This document shows, piece after piece, positions 33,791 to 47,239 of a stretch of 64,000 nucleotides of DNA; within the stretch, counting starts at the first letter, position 1, and each line of letters opens with the position of its first letter. A program made the position numbers and the translations under genes. Source of the stretch: Castor canadensis (taxonomy: Eukaryota > Chordata > Mammalia > Rodentia > Castoridae); contig NC_133403.1 in the NCBI RefSeq assembly GCF_047511655.1, positions 12,273,014-12,337,013 on the forward strand, read 5' to 3'. Under the pieces are notes generated by a model that saw nothing but the letters and a program-made list of their open reading frames with translations, did no database searches and was not told the DNA's origin.

Positions 33791-35814
33791 TTTACATGCC
33801 CAGATGTGAACCAAGGTTCTGTCTTCACCCTGCCACACTCTAGGCTGTGAACAGATGACCCCAGCCCATTTCCAGTCACAGTGGGAGGCCCAGCCTTTAA
33901 CTGGGAGGTCCAGTTAAAGAGAAGACTTCTTAATGGTGCTCCAACCCCTCTGGTGGCCAACTTTATGCCTTTGTTCCTTGCTGGTGGCCTTGCCTTAGTC
34001 CTGCTTGCTTTCTCTCCTCCATTTGAATTTGCCTTTCCCCTAGTTTTCTTTTTCCCAGCTACTCTGGACACCTGGACCCTGCAGAACAGACTTGGCACAC
34101 CACAGCTGGCCTCAAATAGAGAGTGCAGCAAGGGACCTTGGTGTCCCCATGGAGACATGATCTGAGGGCCCCACCACTCAGAGATTATGAAGAAGGGATG
34201 TGATTGGTTTGGCATGGTGGCCCCTGCAGGCCTGCCCAGTGGGAGGGTACAGAATGAGGTCAAGTACTCCCAAGGATTCCGAGGCTTGGCTTGTCCCCAA
34301 AAGCACCAACCCTGGATCTGAAACCAGATTATGGCCCTGGCCACTCAGGCCTATCTGGGGCTAGGACCTGACACTAATGCTCCTAGGACAAATTCCTCAA
34401 GAGCCTCTCGCAGGTATGGTGCTCAGTACTGCAATGACTGGATACTACCCTCAGTTTACCTGCCCATGGTGAGGAATGAGCAAGCTATTGTGGAAGGGTC
34501 CTTGTTGCAGCTGGCAGTAGAGGGACTATCAGACCAGTGTGATGGCTGATATTCCCTGGAGGTCAGACCTCTTCTGCCACACAGCCCCTCCCTCCAGTAC
34601 TCCTCCATCCAGAAACCTGTCTTGGCCCTTGAACCATAGCACAAAGCTCAGACCTGGATTCCCAGGCGTGGGCAGGCCAAGAGGACCCCAAGGCCATGTA
34701 GCACATGGTGGAACCAGGCTGAACATTGGAGCACACCTCGCCCCTTTGGAGCTCCTATGCTGGCTCTGGGGACCCCTGACTCTGACATCCACAGAGTATG
34801 CAGCCTGATATTCTGAGTATTGCACACTCACACTTTCCTCACTCTGGCAGCAGATTGCATGTGAGAGACCCTGCATGGCCTGCCAGCCACAGGGGACAGG
34901 ACAGGACTCACACCCAGCTTCCAAATCATGGACACCTGGATCCATGAGGGTCCCATCCTTTTGGCCAGTGCTGGGGCTGAGCTTGGTGTAGGAATTTTCA
35001 TTCTCCAGTCCAGGAAAGGATGGGCAGAGCCCATTCTTCCAGGCATCCAATCAGCACATCATTTAATCAGGTACCTACTCTGTACCCCTTCAGACCCATA
35101 GACTTTCTTTCTAGGGACTGGCAGGGCACCGAGGCTGCTGGCATCACACCCTGGCCACCTGGGCAAGCATGGACAGGGGAAGGCCACATTACATGGCCTG
35201 GCGTGTGGCGTCCACACAGATGGATGCATGAGGAAGGAGTGGCACATTGTTCCCTCCGCCCTACCTCGGTCCCCCTAGACAAAGTGAGGGCAGAGGATGG
35301 CTCTCTCTGCAAACACTGCATGGTGCTGGCCCGCACCTCGCCTCTCCAGAGCTGCTCCTGCTGGGACAGAGGACTAATTAAACCCACTGCCAAGCGGCCC
35401 TGACAAACACAGGAGAACAGGAGGCCTCTGATTTGTCTTCACAAAGAGCTGTGCAAAGATTTATGGGCAATAAAGGAACATCCATCTCGGGGCAGGCAGA
35501 AGAGCAGCAGCCGGGAGGTGGGTCAGGGGCAGCCCCCTCCCAATACAGGAGTTCAGAAGCTGCATTAATGATGCCGCCAAGGCTTTCAGGGGCTGCTCAC
35601 TAAGGAAGGAGAGGAGTAAACGTGAACAATTAGGGAATGATGAAAACCTTGCTGGGAAAACACATCCATACACACGACAGCTGGTGAGGCCAGACTGGGA
35701 GGGTCTGGGGGACACCCAGCCAGTGACCTGGGGCAGGGGCAGCCTGTGGGAGAGGCATAGTCACAGCCTGCTGCAGCCACTGCACAATTATTTTTGAAAA
35801 ATGATGGAGGACAG

Positions 35815-35826
35815 GGAGAGAGAGAA

Positions 35827-35870
<44 letters not shown>
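35815..35870 (+). repeat. (GA)n microsatellite
   Basis: GA dinucleotides run about 56 bases, imperfect on the left (GAAA and GACA interruptions) and pure for the last ~36 bases. A purine-only strand of this kind can bind GAGA-type factors or form triplex DNA. Confidence 0.97.
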
Positions 35871-35873
<3 letters not shown>

Positions 35874-37894
35874 GGGTGGGGTCTGCAATTCCTGCACTAG
35901 CTAGGGGGAGTAAAAGGGTCCATCCTTTGCCAGACCTGCCCCTCAAGGCTCTCTCCTGCTAGCCCTCCCTCACTCCCAGGGTACCCTTGCTGTCACCTAT
36001 CAGCTTGCCAATCAGGTCACAGCTGAATTTTTCCTCTGCTTCCCCTGACTAAGTGTGTAAACTAGTGGCCTGTCTGCTTGTCCATCTGTCTATCTGACTG
36101 CCACTCCATTCAGTAGCCCTCGCCTGCTTTTTTCCCTCCCAGACCCTCCTTTCTTGGGGGACCATAGCCTTCCCACCTTCTCATTCGCAGTTAGTCCCAT
36201 CCAAAACATTGCCCTCCCCTAAGACACCCTCCAGACCTTCAAAGGGACAAATTGACCACGGTGTCCAAACTTAATTTGAGTGGGGTCCCCAGTCCAAATA
36301 GTCATGCTGTGGTTCCCAGTACTGCCACCCTCAGGGAAGCCTGCAGCTCTAACTCCCTTGATTCCTCCTGGCCCCAGCACTGGGTCTGGCCTGTTCCGGG
36401 ACCCAGGCAGGGAATTCCTATGGCATCAGCCCCACTGCCTGCCTGCCTTGAGTCCCGGGTGTGTAAGACGGGGCAGCCGTGCCTGGGGGCAGGGCTGAGG
36501 GATGGAATTGCACCCAAGCACACTGCCTGCCTTTAGGTCCATCTGAGCACCAACTCTGTGCAACTGTTGCCACTGTGTTAGATTTGTTCTATAAAGGCTG
36601 GTCCCAAGGAGCACAGCCACACAGAAGAGCCCAGCCCTCCCCGGCGGAAAGAGAACACACTTGTCCTGGTGAGGGATGCCTGACATCTACCATCCAGTAG
36701 CAGCCTCGCACCTCAGCAGGCACAGGCACACACATCCAGAGTCCCCCCACAGAGGAACCAGACAGTGGGGTCCTCACCCACCCACTCCCCTCACCATGGG
36801 CATAGGGCACCTCTGTGCCAGCTGGGAAGGACAATTTTATCCACACTGGGGCACAGCCAGTTCGGCAGCTGCAGGGACAGCCGCCTGGAACCGCCTGCCA
36901 AGACAGGCCAGCAAAAGTCCCAGTCCCCTCAGCCACTGCACTTTGACTGACAGGCCAAGGGTAGCGAACAGCAGGGTTGCTTCAGCCCACTCAGCTTCAG
37001 TGTGGATCTGATGTCCGTGGGCAAGTTCCACAAAAGCTAGTCCTGGAGGTCAAGGTTTGCCAGACCAGAGGGCTGGCAGGCTAGTGGAGCCTTGGTGTCC
37101 TTGCTAATGTTGTGGACACCAGGAAGACAGGCAGAGCATTCCATCCCTGGCCTTCTTCACTCACACTCTGGGGCCACTTCTGCCTGGAAGCCAGCTCTGA
37201 CTACAAGGTTATTGAATGGAGGCTCTGGTTTCCACCAGAGCGCTAATGTGTTAGGACTTGACTCCACCAGTTGTGCCCAGCTGACACCATCCCAGTCCAG
37301 CCAGGCAGCCTCATCTCTCACAGGGACAAGTGAGTGTCTCATGTGTTCGACCTGGCCACGGATACTGAGAAGGGTGACTTCTTCCATCTAGAGAGGAGGC
37401 ATGGGAGCCACTGTGGCCCTGGGACAGCATGAGACCACGGGAGCAAACACAGCCCTTGAGAATGGACTGCTCCGTCTCCACCAGCCCCAGTCTGCCCCTC
37501 CTTGGGACATCCAAAGATCACCACGGCCACCAGCCATGTGGTCCACCATCCCTGTTGAGCTGTGTGTCTCCTGCAGCCCCTAGACCTTGTCCCCACTGTC
37601 CCTGGTGAGTGCTACAAGAAAAATGGAACTTACAGAGAAAGAAAAGTGTGGACAGCAGGGCCAGGAGCCCAAGTGCTCACAGCCAGGGACCTGGCACCTA
37701 CAGCCCCTCCTTCACCTTCCATCCTCAATGCCGCTCAAGCCTGGGCAGAGTTGAGCCAGGCACCTCCAGGAGAAAGGTTCCCATAGCACTGGAAAGGCTA
37801 AAAGTAGGCTCAGCCCCATGGAGAGCCAGCCTAGGGAAGCTGATGTCCTCTCCTGCACTGAGTGCCCTAGCTGCTCAGTCCCTGAGGCTCCACC

Positions 37895-37910
37895 AAAAAA
37901 AAAAAAAAAA
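37895..37910 (+). repeat. A16 homopolymer
   Basis: A pure A run follows 'ctccacc'. It might be the tail of an unrecognised retroposon, but I see no SINE body upstream. Confidence 0.85.
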
Positions 37911-40900
37911 GACAGGATCACTTGATCACTCTTTCTCTCCACCTTAGCTGAACAGGAAGACTGGAATAGCCTGTGTGGAGAAAGGACAGCCTGTGCAAGG
38001 GCCCTGAGGCAGGAGAACAGGAGGGGCTCAATAATGCAGAAGTTGACTTGCAAAATTGGTGAGAAGCAGCAGCGCTAATGAGGATGGGCGCACGGTGGCG
38101 TAGGGGGAGGGGTGGGGAGGGTGGAGGTGGAGCTGCCATCAGGCACCAGGGTAGGAGAACAACCTGGGGCTGACTGGGTAGCACGAACAGGGGTGGAAGA
38201 GGCAGGGCTCAGGGGACCCTGGGTCTGTCACCCTGGCCCCTGGCCACTAATGATTAGAAGACACAGCCCAAACTGGAAGAAGACTGCGCCTCCCACACTT
38301 GCCATTCTCAGAGCCTTAGGTAGGCAAAACCAGAGAGGAGGTACCTAGACCATGGCATATGGCACCCACCCTTTCCTGAGCCTTGTGGGGAGGGGGCTAA
38401 ATTGGAGGCATTAGCCTGGCCTCTCCCACTCCCATTTGCCTCAGTTGTCCCCCACCACAGTGGCTCCAAGTATGGATGGTCTCCAGCCCCAAGGACAGGG
38501 GCTCACCACCCTGCTCAGTTCCTTACCTCCTCAAGGCTGCCTAGTCTCCAAACCTCCATGGAGATTCAGGGGCTGGCAGGGGCTGAGCTGGGCTCTGGGG
38601 TGGGGTAACTGGAGAGTCATGTAGGGTAACAGTGCTGCTTCAGATGAGGTGCTGGGTGAATTCAGGGCATAGTCCACGGCTACAAGACAGGGTCAGGGAT
38701 GAGGACCTCTCCCTGAGCCCAGCAGAGGTGCCACCTTAAGGTAGCATGAGCTTCCTCTGTGTGGGGGGGGTGACATGCCAGGTGGATCTCCTTGGTGAGT
38801 CCGCCAGCCCATAAGGTCTAAGCTCACTGGACCTGCAGATGGGAGGTGGAAGGGGGAAAAAGACGCAAAGACACCCTTCCTCCTTTCTCTTCCAACACAC
38901 TTGGGAGTGTGCCCTGCCCTTGGTGCCTGCTAGGGAGGCCCCTGAAGATCTGGATCCAGGCCCAGTCAAGGCTGGATACTGTGGCCAGCTGTCCATTGAG
39001 GCAAGAAATTCCCCAGTTATGGCTCTGTTGTGTGCACTGCAGATAGCTGGTGAGGAGATGCACAGCACCCAGAGGAGGCTAGCACCCACCAGGGCCTTCC
39101 CCAGAGACCTGCTGCCTGCTGAGCGGATGGGATAGGCTCCTGACCCCCAGCCCCAGCTGTCCATAGCAAGTGCTCAGAGCTCTAGTCCTTGTCCTGTGCG
39201 CACCACCACAGCTCCTTTGCAGCTGGCTACAGCCTAGGCCAGCCCAGGCATGCATCAGTCTGTTAGAGCCTGCCAGAGGCCCTTGGCAGCCATTTCCAAA
39301 AGGCCTCATCTCCAGAGACTCACTTCCTAGTTGCTCTTCCAGCCCCATGTCCAGTACTAAGCCTGGGAAGGTTGGGAGCTTGGCGTGGATGTTGATCCCC
39401 AGAATGGGGGCCAGGGAGAACCACAAGGTCCCACAGCCCAGCCCATTTCCACCAGGCCCTTCAGCTTGCTCCCTGGAACCCATGTACCAGACCTTTGGAC
39501 TCCAGGGGGCCAGCCCAGGCAGTGAGGGTGGAGCCCAGTCTAGGTCCAGCACTGAACGAGCAGCAGCTCACTTTCCTGGATTTCCAGACAGTTCTAACTA
39601 CCCTGAACTGGCAAGAGGGAGGAGCTCAGCCACTGATGGAGATCTGCCAGAAGCCCCCTCCAAACAGTGCAGTAATCCTCCTTCCAGGTTCCAAGTGGTG
39701 GGCAGACTGCAGCTCCTCCCTGACCTGCGCAGAATAGAAAGAAAACCACATGCCTCTGTGTTTGGGGCTTGTGACTCAGGGGACCCTTAGCCTAGTCTAG
39801 GGCATTGTGAACAGCATCCTGATCTGGAATCCCTGGAGGGAGAACACATGCCCCAGACCCAGGGGCAAGCCCAGCACTACGAGGGGTAGGGGGGTGTCTC
39901 CACTTATACTCATCCATGTGCTCCCTATAACCCCAAAGTGGGGGCTGGCTGCTGATGGCCCCTTCTAGAGGGCTCTAATGTCTCTGATGAGTTTATGGGG
40001 CAGTGTCCCTGTGTGTTAAATCCTGCACCAGGATGCACCAGGTGAAGGATACAGCAGAGGTAGCACCTCCCAGGCCACCCCACATGGTCAACACCATGCG
40101 ATGCAGATCAAGTACTGCATGGCCTTATGGAATGGGCTGGGCCTGAGGACTCTGTGTGTACTAGGCTGAGCCTGCCCTGCCCCCACACCTCCCCTCCTAA
40201 TTAGGCCTTCTCCCTAACCAGTGCCACGAAGGCAGCTCGTTACCCGTTCTGTCGACGTCGGCACAATCTGCTTGTTGAAGCCTGGCGGGAGTGGAGAGGC
40301 TGGTGCAGCAGAAATAGCTCCAGGCCCCTGGAGCCCTGCAGAAGAAGCAGGGAGGGGTGCAGCTCCTAGGTGGCGTGTGTATAGGGGGTGGAGATGGCCT
40401 GCCTGCTCAGGCCGTGGCTTACTTCACAGCTGACAGCTCCCCTAGAGACTTTGGGAGCCAAACTCCGGGCCTGGCATAGGGCCAAGCCAATGTGTGCTTT
40501 TAACATCAGGCAGGGACTGGCCTGGGCAGCAAGAAAAGGTGGCTCAAGAGTAGCTGCCTTGGATTGTGCCATACAGCCTCCCTGACAACCAGGGAGGCTA
40601 CAAAGAACTCCCAGAGGCTTCTCCCTCCAAACCTACCTCCCCCAAACCCAGCCTGCTTGCTCCCCAGCATCTCTGGGTTCTTGTTTAAAAACTTGCATCC
40701 TTCCCCTTTTCCTAGCATTTGGGTGGAACATCTAGGAGGTCTGAAGTTGTACCAGGGCCCAGAGTGACTCCTATGTTGGGTACATTTGAGGCACAGACCC
40801 CAGAATGCTGCCCTCAATTGGAAAGTATTCAGCAAAAAGAACCAAAAATAAATGTACTTTTAAAAAAAAACAGAAGAAACTACAGATAAAGGCCCAGATG

Positions 40901-40954
40901 GAGGCAAGGCCCAGAAGGAGATGGGCAGGACTGTGGGCAGGACTGTGGGGCTAG

Positions 40955-41035
40955 ATCCTAGTCATGTCACCTCCCCAAACCCTGGTTGTCTCTTCTGTAT
41001 CATGGGGAAATAGTGAGGACCTCAGCAATGCCAGC
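40955..41035 (-). repeat. MIR-like SINE fragment
   Basis: 'gtcatgtcacctccccaaaccctggttgtctcttctgtatcatggggaaatagtgaggacc' follows the reversed MIR pattern. Confidence 0.55.
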
Positions 41036-42849
41036 AAGGACGGGAGCCCCAGGGCTGAGAAACTCATCCATGCCAAGGTCCTGGGACCCTGTCACCACAG
41101 TCCCAGACCCTTCAGACCCTTTACTTCCCCCCATTTCCCAGAAACTGGGCTTCACTCATAGTCCAGCACTGGGGGTGGGGCCAGGAGTGACAAAACTCGC
41201 CATCCATGGACTGTCCTGGCTGCATACATGTACACAGCACTCAGGCAATGCAAATGCAGGACCTACATCTCACCCACTCCGTCAGGTCTTGGGGCTGGGA
41301 TTTCAACAGATGTTTTCTCTTTGGGGGTTCCCCCAGCCTGTTTTCCCTGACCTTGAATCTTCCATTTGCAGGGCCTGATTCTTGCCTAAGGATCCTCATA
41401 TATGACCTCTTCCTGTCACCATGCCACCCACGCTGAGTCCAAGCCTGACGGCATCATCCAATAGACCCTCACTCTCTGATTCCCAAGCTGGCTGCGGGGT
41501 GCTGGTGCCCAATTCAGGGAGCGTGGATGGCTGGAAAGGCCTGTTTCCAGAAGGCTCCAGAGTCAGAGACCTCACCAAAGGCTCCCATGGGCCCTAATTG
41601 CCACGCAGTGTGTTGCTCACCATTCACTTGGTACTAGAATTAGAAGCTGCTGGGGAAAGGCAAATCTGGCCCTACTTGATAACACCTTCCTGAGTCTGGA
41701 GATTGGTGAGGGTGCAGTAGCCCCACAGCACAATGGGAAAGAGACTGGAGACAAAGTTCTGGGGCCATTGTAGGGCTGTGGGGTGGCAGCACCCAGGAAC
41801 TGGCAGGTCCTGGTGACAGACATGCAGGGATGTGGCTGGAGAGTGGCCCAGCTGTGGTTACATTCTCCGTGTGACTGGAGGTCACAGAAGGTAGCTGCAC
41901 TACAAAAGGCTCATGAGGGACCCTGCTGTCCTATTTCCAACCCCACCCCCCAGGGCCTCCTGTGGACAGCTGTGCTCCAAGGCTAACATATACTGGGGCA
42001 GATAGAAGGTCAGGTCAGGGAGCTTTGGCCACCCCTACCTGGACTCAGCTTTGCTCCCCTCCCCCATGGGAGGGGCCTCCGTGGCTTCTCTTTGGCCACA
42101 AGTTGAGCAGCTGAGGGCCCTGGTTCTATCACCCCAAAGTCCATGCTCAGTGCCCCCAAGGGACTCTCCTCCCCAAAACTCTGCTGGTCAGGTCAGCACT
42201 TCAAAATGTTTTGGCAGCCTGGGAGGGAGCAACTCTCTTCTTAGTTATGGTACCAGGAATTGGACTGGGGATTCCCACAGGGAACCTCTGATCAATGTGC
42301 CTGATCTACTCAGGTTTCTCTAGCCTCGAACTGCCCCTGAGGAAGTCTTTGTGTACCCTCACCCCCATCCTGGCCAGACAGTTCTGTCTGGCCCTGCCTG
42401 AGGGGTGCTCCTGAGCCTGGCCCTGCCACAGGTGCCCTCTCCACAACCTCAGAACCTTCCCCTGGAGGTCCTGGGTGTCCAGGGACACAGGTGCCAGGAG
42501 CCCGTTCCATCTTGACATCATCACCCCTACAGGGTTCTCCAACAGGCAGAGGGAACCTCCAGGAGGCTTAGCGTCTCTGCGGTGTCCTGAACTGCAAGAT
42601 GGCTTATGCTCTGCCTGTAACTTCAGGGCTTTTGCACAAAGGGGGTCGATGCCTGGTGGCTCCTGGCTCTGCACCCAGGGGGTGCATGGGGTCAACAGGA
42701 GAGCCCCCAGCACACATGGCCTGGCCCTCTGAGTCCTCTGCTCCACGGCTGTCATTTTTCAAATTGAGTTCCTACTGCATGTGCACCTAATTAGGGGAGA
42801 CACTGCGCTGCCTTCATGCGCCTAAGGTCTGGAACACTGACCCCATTGG

Positions 42850-43030
42850 TATCCAGTACCTGCCCCTGGGCCTTTACACTTGCTGGTTCTTCCCTTTCTT
42901 CTCTGGGCCTGTGCTTCCAGCCTACCTTGGCAGGGCCTCTTTGACTTCTCCCTGTACTCCATACCCTACCAGCAGTGACCCTTAGCCTGGACCTCCCTCA
43001 CAGTCACTATGTCTCACAGAGCATCACCCT
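42850..43030 (-). repeat. L2-like LINE 3' fragment
   Basis: 'gggcctttacacttgctggttcttccc' followed by 'cttggcagggcctctttgacttctccctg' resembles the reversed 3' end of the ancient L2 LINE. The copy is old and its boundaries are approximate. Confidence 0.5.
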
Positions 43031-43141
43031 CTATCCTGAAAACTACTGCACTCTCTCAGGGCGGCACCCAGAGCCCCAGTGGCAGAGGCTGATGGGATGT
43101 GGAAGTGACTGGGAGCACCATGGCCAGCCCCAGTGGGCTGC

Positions 43142-43175
43142 TCTGCCCATCCTGCCCATCCTGCCCATCCTGCCC
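43142..43175 (+). repeat. Four-copy 9-bp tandem repeat (CTGCCCATC)
   Basis: Nearly perfect CTGCCCATC units stand in tandem, the last one changed to CTGCCCTAG. Confidence 0.93.
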
Positions 43176-43896
43176 TAGCTCGAGACAGTGCTTCCCCAGT
43201 GGAAGCCACGGAATGACTGAATCCATCACCCCCGGGCAGCTCCCACATGCTGACGGTAAACAGCTGTTAGTTTCTTGGAGAGCAAAATAAATTGTTTTAA
43301 CAGCAGAGCAGTTTTGTTGTCTATGTGGCTGGGAGCTGTACACTGGCCGCTCCCACGTCACGTTAGTGGGCCCTGACTTGGACAGCTGTGGAAGCCCAAA
43401 GGCCTAGGTCCCAGTCAGCCTCTAGACATTGGATCAAATTTCTTTTCCAGAGAGTGACTAGTCTCCTTCCGGCCTGGGCTGGGGACTCTGAGACCTTCAC
43501 AGGGCCCCGAGCCAGGCCTGGAGTGCTCACACCCATCTTCCAAGAGCACGGGTGTCTTGCCCTATGTCCCCCCACTTTCCTCTCTCTATCTTCACTCTCC
43601 ACCCTGCTTACTGTCATGCTGGGGGATGTGGGGAGAATGTAGACCTCCTGGGCACATCCAGCAGCACTTAGCCTCAGGGACCACGCTTCAGCACCCCCCA
43701 TGTCCAAGGAGCCCCAGGAAGTTCCCACAAACCAATGCAAGGTAGGCATGGAGGCCTCCCAGACCTCTCCCCAGAACAGGGGCTGGCAGCCACCCTTTGG
43801 CTTTGGAGAAGGTGAGTCAGGCCTGTCTACCAGGGACCAATTATCACTACAGCAGCCAGCTGTCCTTGCTGCAGGCTCCACAGCTAGGCTCTGAGC

Positions 43897-44072
43897 ATGT
43901 GTGTGTGTGTGAGTGTGCTACCTGTGTACATGCATGTGTGCACGTGTGTGTGTGCTTGATCTGACTACACATGTGTGCAAGACATGTCTGTAAGCATGCT
44001 GCCCATGGGTAGAAATGGATATCTGTGAACTTGCTGCATATGTGCGTGCATGTGTGAGCACATGTATGTCCA
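43897..44072. repeat. TG-rich alternating block
   Basis: Imperfect TG units (TGTGTG, CATGTGTGC, GTGCATG) run for about 175 bases, with the purest part at 43897-43918. Confidence 0.8.
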
Positions 44073-46184
44073 CCATGTTGTGGTGTCTGTTCTTCTGAGA
44101 TCTTGTCTCCATCTTCATCCCCATGCCAGCTCTCTGCCCAATGCCTTCCTCTTCCTGCCTCTTTCTGGTCCCACTGTTTCCTGAGTGAGGTCACTTGTGC
44201 CTGACACACAGGTAGAGCTCAGAAATAGCATCCTGTCACTCTGGCTCTGGAAAGGGCCCTGTGGTGACACTGGGGGCACTGGCCTCTTGTCCTAGGTAAT
44301 GGGCAGAGGGTCCTAGCCTGGATAGAGGGTAGGGTCTGGGCTGAACAGCTGCTCATGCTGTAGGGCGGGCCCAGCCTCCACCTGGGGCAAGTTGCCACAT
44401 AGAGTGACAGGCAGGAGAAGTTGCCCTAGCTCTGAGGGATTGGGGTCCACTCAGCCCCTGCCCCCCCCCTTCACCACAGAAAAACATCTCCAGGCCCAGC
44501 CATTCCCTCTGCTCAGTGCCTGGTTTGCGCAGCCATCTTAGTAAAGACAGGAAATCCGTATGAGGCTGAGGGATGCTTCCAGCGAGGTCAGACCTGCTGG
44601 TGGGTGGAGGAGCAAAGGGGAGCCCTGGCTGCAAGCCAGGCACCTCCCTTCAGCTGCTCACGGGCTGAAATCAGGCCATGTTCAGGCCAGCTCCCTACAT
44701 GCCTTCAGAACAAGTCACACTAGGCCATCACAGGGCCCACTGGGCTCCAGCCACATCTTCAGGGACCCGAACACGGGGGCCGGGACAGGAGACCCTCTGC
44801 TGACCAAGATGGAGTGGCCCAGCAGAGATGAAACCTCCTTGCATGCGGCACTTCCGGCAGCCCCTTCTCTTCTCCACTCCCCCCACCTTGCCCCAGGGGC
44901 TGGCAGGGCTTCAAAGGCCCCTACTGGGGTCCCCCTCTTTTGCTGCTGCCGGAGGGCATAGCTCATCTCCATCCCAGGGGATCTGTCGCCCTGGATACCA
45001 CCTGCACCCCCACCTCCAGCTGTCAGTGCAGCTCAGAGAGGCTTCCTCTGCCGCATCCCCTGCCCCAGGGCCCTCAGCCTGAGGATGGCTGATGGGATCG
45101 GCATCCTGTCTCTCCCAGGAGACATGCTGCCAGCATGTGTCTTGGGGATGCTTGGAATGTTTGGGAATGAGTGGATGTATGAATGAATGAATGAACAAAC
45201 TGCTCAGCTATTGTCAGGAGCAAAAAGCTCCAGGAGCCCATGGATGGGAGCTTGTTTTGAATTCAGACCCAGCCTTGTCATGGTTTCTGTTCTTCCACAG
45301 AAAGGACTGACACAGTGTGAGGCTGCAATGCCTTCGGCCAGGCACCGACTCTCCCGCTGCACGTGGTGGGCAGGGTGTGCTGTGTGGCTTGTTGGGGTGG
45401 TGGAGGAAGAGTGGGACATGCCTGTCATTGCTTTCCAAGTATTTGCGACTATCCCTGCCAACCTTCCCAGGTATGGCACAGTCGTGCAGACAGTTCTGGT
45501 CTACAGGTGTGAAAGGAGTGAAGTGGGCATGTGTGGACTTGATGCAAGGCCTGCAGGTTCCCTCTGCCGACTATAGGGACACTGGCTCATCCGGTGACTT
45601 AAAACAAGACCAGCCCTGAGTTACTCTGAAATCCTACTCTGTTCCTGTAAGTCCCTGAGGTCTAAGGCTGTTTGTTTCCTGGGCATATCTCACCCATTCT
45701 GACTGATACAGGAGATAGCAACCAGGCTGGTTCATCATTGAACACAAAAATGGAGCCACAAAAAGGATCCGAGGCTGCCAGAAAGGGGAATCATTAGGGG
45801 TAGGCCAGCAGCTCTGCAGGACTTGGGAAGATCTTGGTCCAAGGGCTATAATGAGGAAGTTCATCCCTCTCTTGATGGCTGCGACCCCCCTTTGTCCAGC
45901 TAGGCCAGCTCGGAGACATATTCAGCCAGCTGTTCTCTGGATTTAATCATCCAATCAGAACCAAGCTCCCAGGCTTTGTCTCCTTTTCTGTCTCCCATTC
46001 AGCCCCTCATTTCCTCTCCTCCCCAAGACTATCTGAGGAAGGTTGTAGGTTGGTCACCAGTGCCACTCCTTCAGTCCAGGCTGTCCCTTTCATCCCCTGC
46101 TGGATCCCCAGTCCTGAAAACAGCCCTTATCTGGCACATACACCACAGGGCAGAATCAGCAAGCACACTCAACTGATAGCCATG

Positions 46185-46260
46185 AAAAATAACGTGCTTA
46201 CCCCCATTTTACGCACGGGACACTGGGGCTCAGAGCTACCCACCTGGTTCCTGGGCACTG
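46185..46260 (+). repeat. MIR-like SINE fragment
   Basis: 'cccccattttacgcacgggacactggggctcagagctaccc' matches the sense MIR 'attttacag…actgaggctcagag' block. Confidence 0.6.
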
Positions 46261-46339
46261 CCACACAGAGGCCCCTCACCCCAGCCACCAGGAGCCTTGA
46301 AACCTCCATGTGGAAGCAGGGTGGGGGGGACCCTGTCGC

Positions 46340-46510
46340 CTGCAAAGGCATGTTTTCATTAGTGAATGATGAATAATTAATGCTGTGATGCCTTTGAAAT
46401 CTGTTTTGGTTTTTATTTTAAACATTTTTTCTATGTATAGAAGCAGCACTTCCGTTAGGCACAAAATTTATTTTTTAATAAACACAGCAGTTATTTATTC
46501 AATCCTGGGT
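46340..46510. promoter_or_regulatory. AT-rich candidate conserved element 1
   Basis: A sharp AT-rich island lies in GC-rich DNA, with 'gatgaataattaatgctg' (paired homeodomain TAAT cores), 'tttattttaaacatttttt' and 'ttaataaacacagcagttatttatt'. It lacks repeat features. The look is that of a conserved developmental enhancer, but conservation cannot be tested here. Confidence 0.4.
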
Positions 46511-47239
46511 GCTCCCCAGGGTAAGTTGGCATAGGGGCAAAGAGGATTTTCCCTGGCACTAACATTGTGCCCACTGAGTACTTGCCTGGTCACCCATGTG
46601 CACAGTGAGGACAGAGGGCAGAGATCAGTGAGAGAGGCCCAGACAGCGACCTGAGCGGCAGGTGCACAGTAATTGAGAGATGCCAGGAGCCCTGCCTGGT
46701 TCCTCTCACCTCTCTTGTCACAGGCCTGAGATGGGATGACAGTGAGTGGAGCCTCAAGCAAGGACACCCAGGAAGAAACTGAGATCAAGCCCTCTCACAG
46801 GCAAGAAGGGTCCGGCAGGGCCACCTACAGAGTTTGAGGCCACTGGCCCTGGAAGGAAGCCCTAATTCACACTATCTACAAGGCTCACCTTCCTTCAGAC
46901 ACAATGGGACCTGAACGGGGAAACCAGCTAATTCATGGGTTTCAGAATTCTCTGGGCTGTAAGTTGTCAAGCATTCATTTCTTGGCTCTGCAAGTCTGTC
47001 CACGAATCTCATTACTCCATGTTTTCTCAGAGATTAAGTCAGTGACACTTATTTTAAAACTACAAGCCAAGGAGAGTTGGAGGAAGAAAATATGTTGGCA
47101 CTCCCCAAGTGTTCCTTCCCAGGTTAGAGCACAGCAGCTAGCCAGGAGCCATGACACCAAAGACCCCCCAGCTCTTCTACAGCCAGTGTCAAGGGAACGT
47201 ATGTACCACTGCCCAGCTGTATTTCCTGGCTGTGGACAT

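Larger units (their letters stand above)
30476..35814. other. Intergenic DNA downstream of RTN4R
   Basis: No gene was recognised. It holds a (CA)n microsatellite, a MIR-like fragment (33712-33790) and two AT-rich candidate regulatory patches (about 33421-33540 and 35365-35660), reported as findings. Open frames here are short and unlike known proteins. Confidence 0.6.
35871..43240. other. Intergenic unique sequence, no gene seen
   Basis: Ordinary GC-moderate DNA. It includes a 16-base A run (37895-37910), a second A run (40862-40870), a MIR-like fragment (40955-41035), an L2-like fragment (42850-43030) and a four-copy 9-bp repeat (43142-43175). The 206-codon frame at 39170-39790 has no recognisable domain and is treated as chance. 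Confidence 0.6.
43241..46339. other. Intergenic sequence with a TG-rich block
   Basis: No gene was recognised. It contains an AT-rich candidate element at 43250-43330, a TG-rich stretch at 43897-44072 and a MIR-like fragment at 46185-46260. Confidence 0.55.

Noticed and set aside
39170-39790. 206-codon + strand frame
   Set aside because: No recognised domain, no conserved-looking composition and no splice or promoter context; treated as chance.
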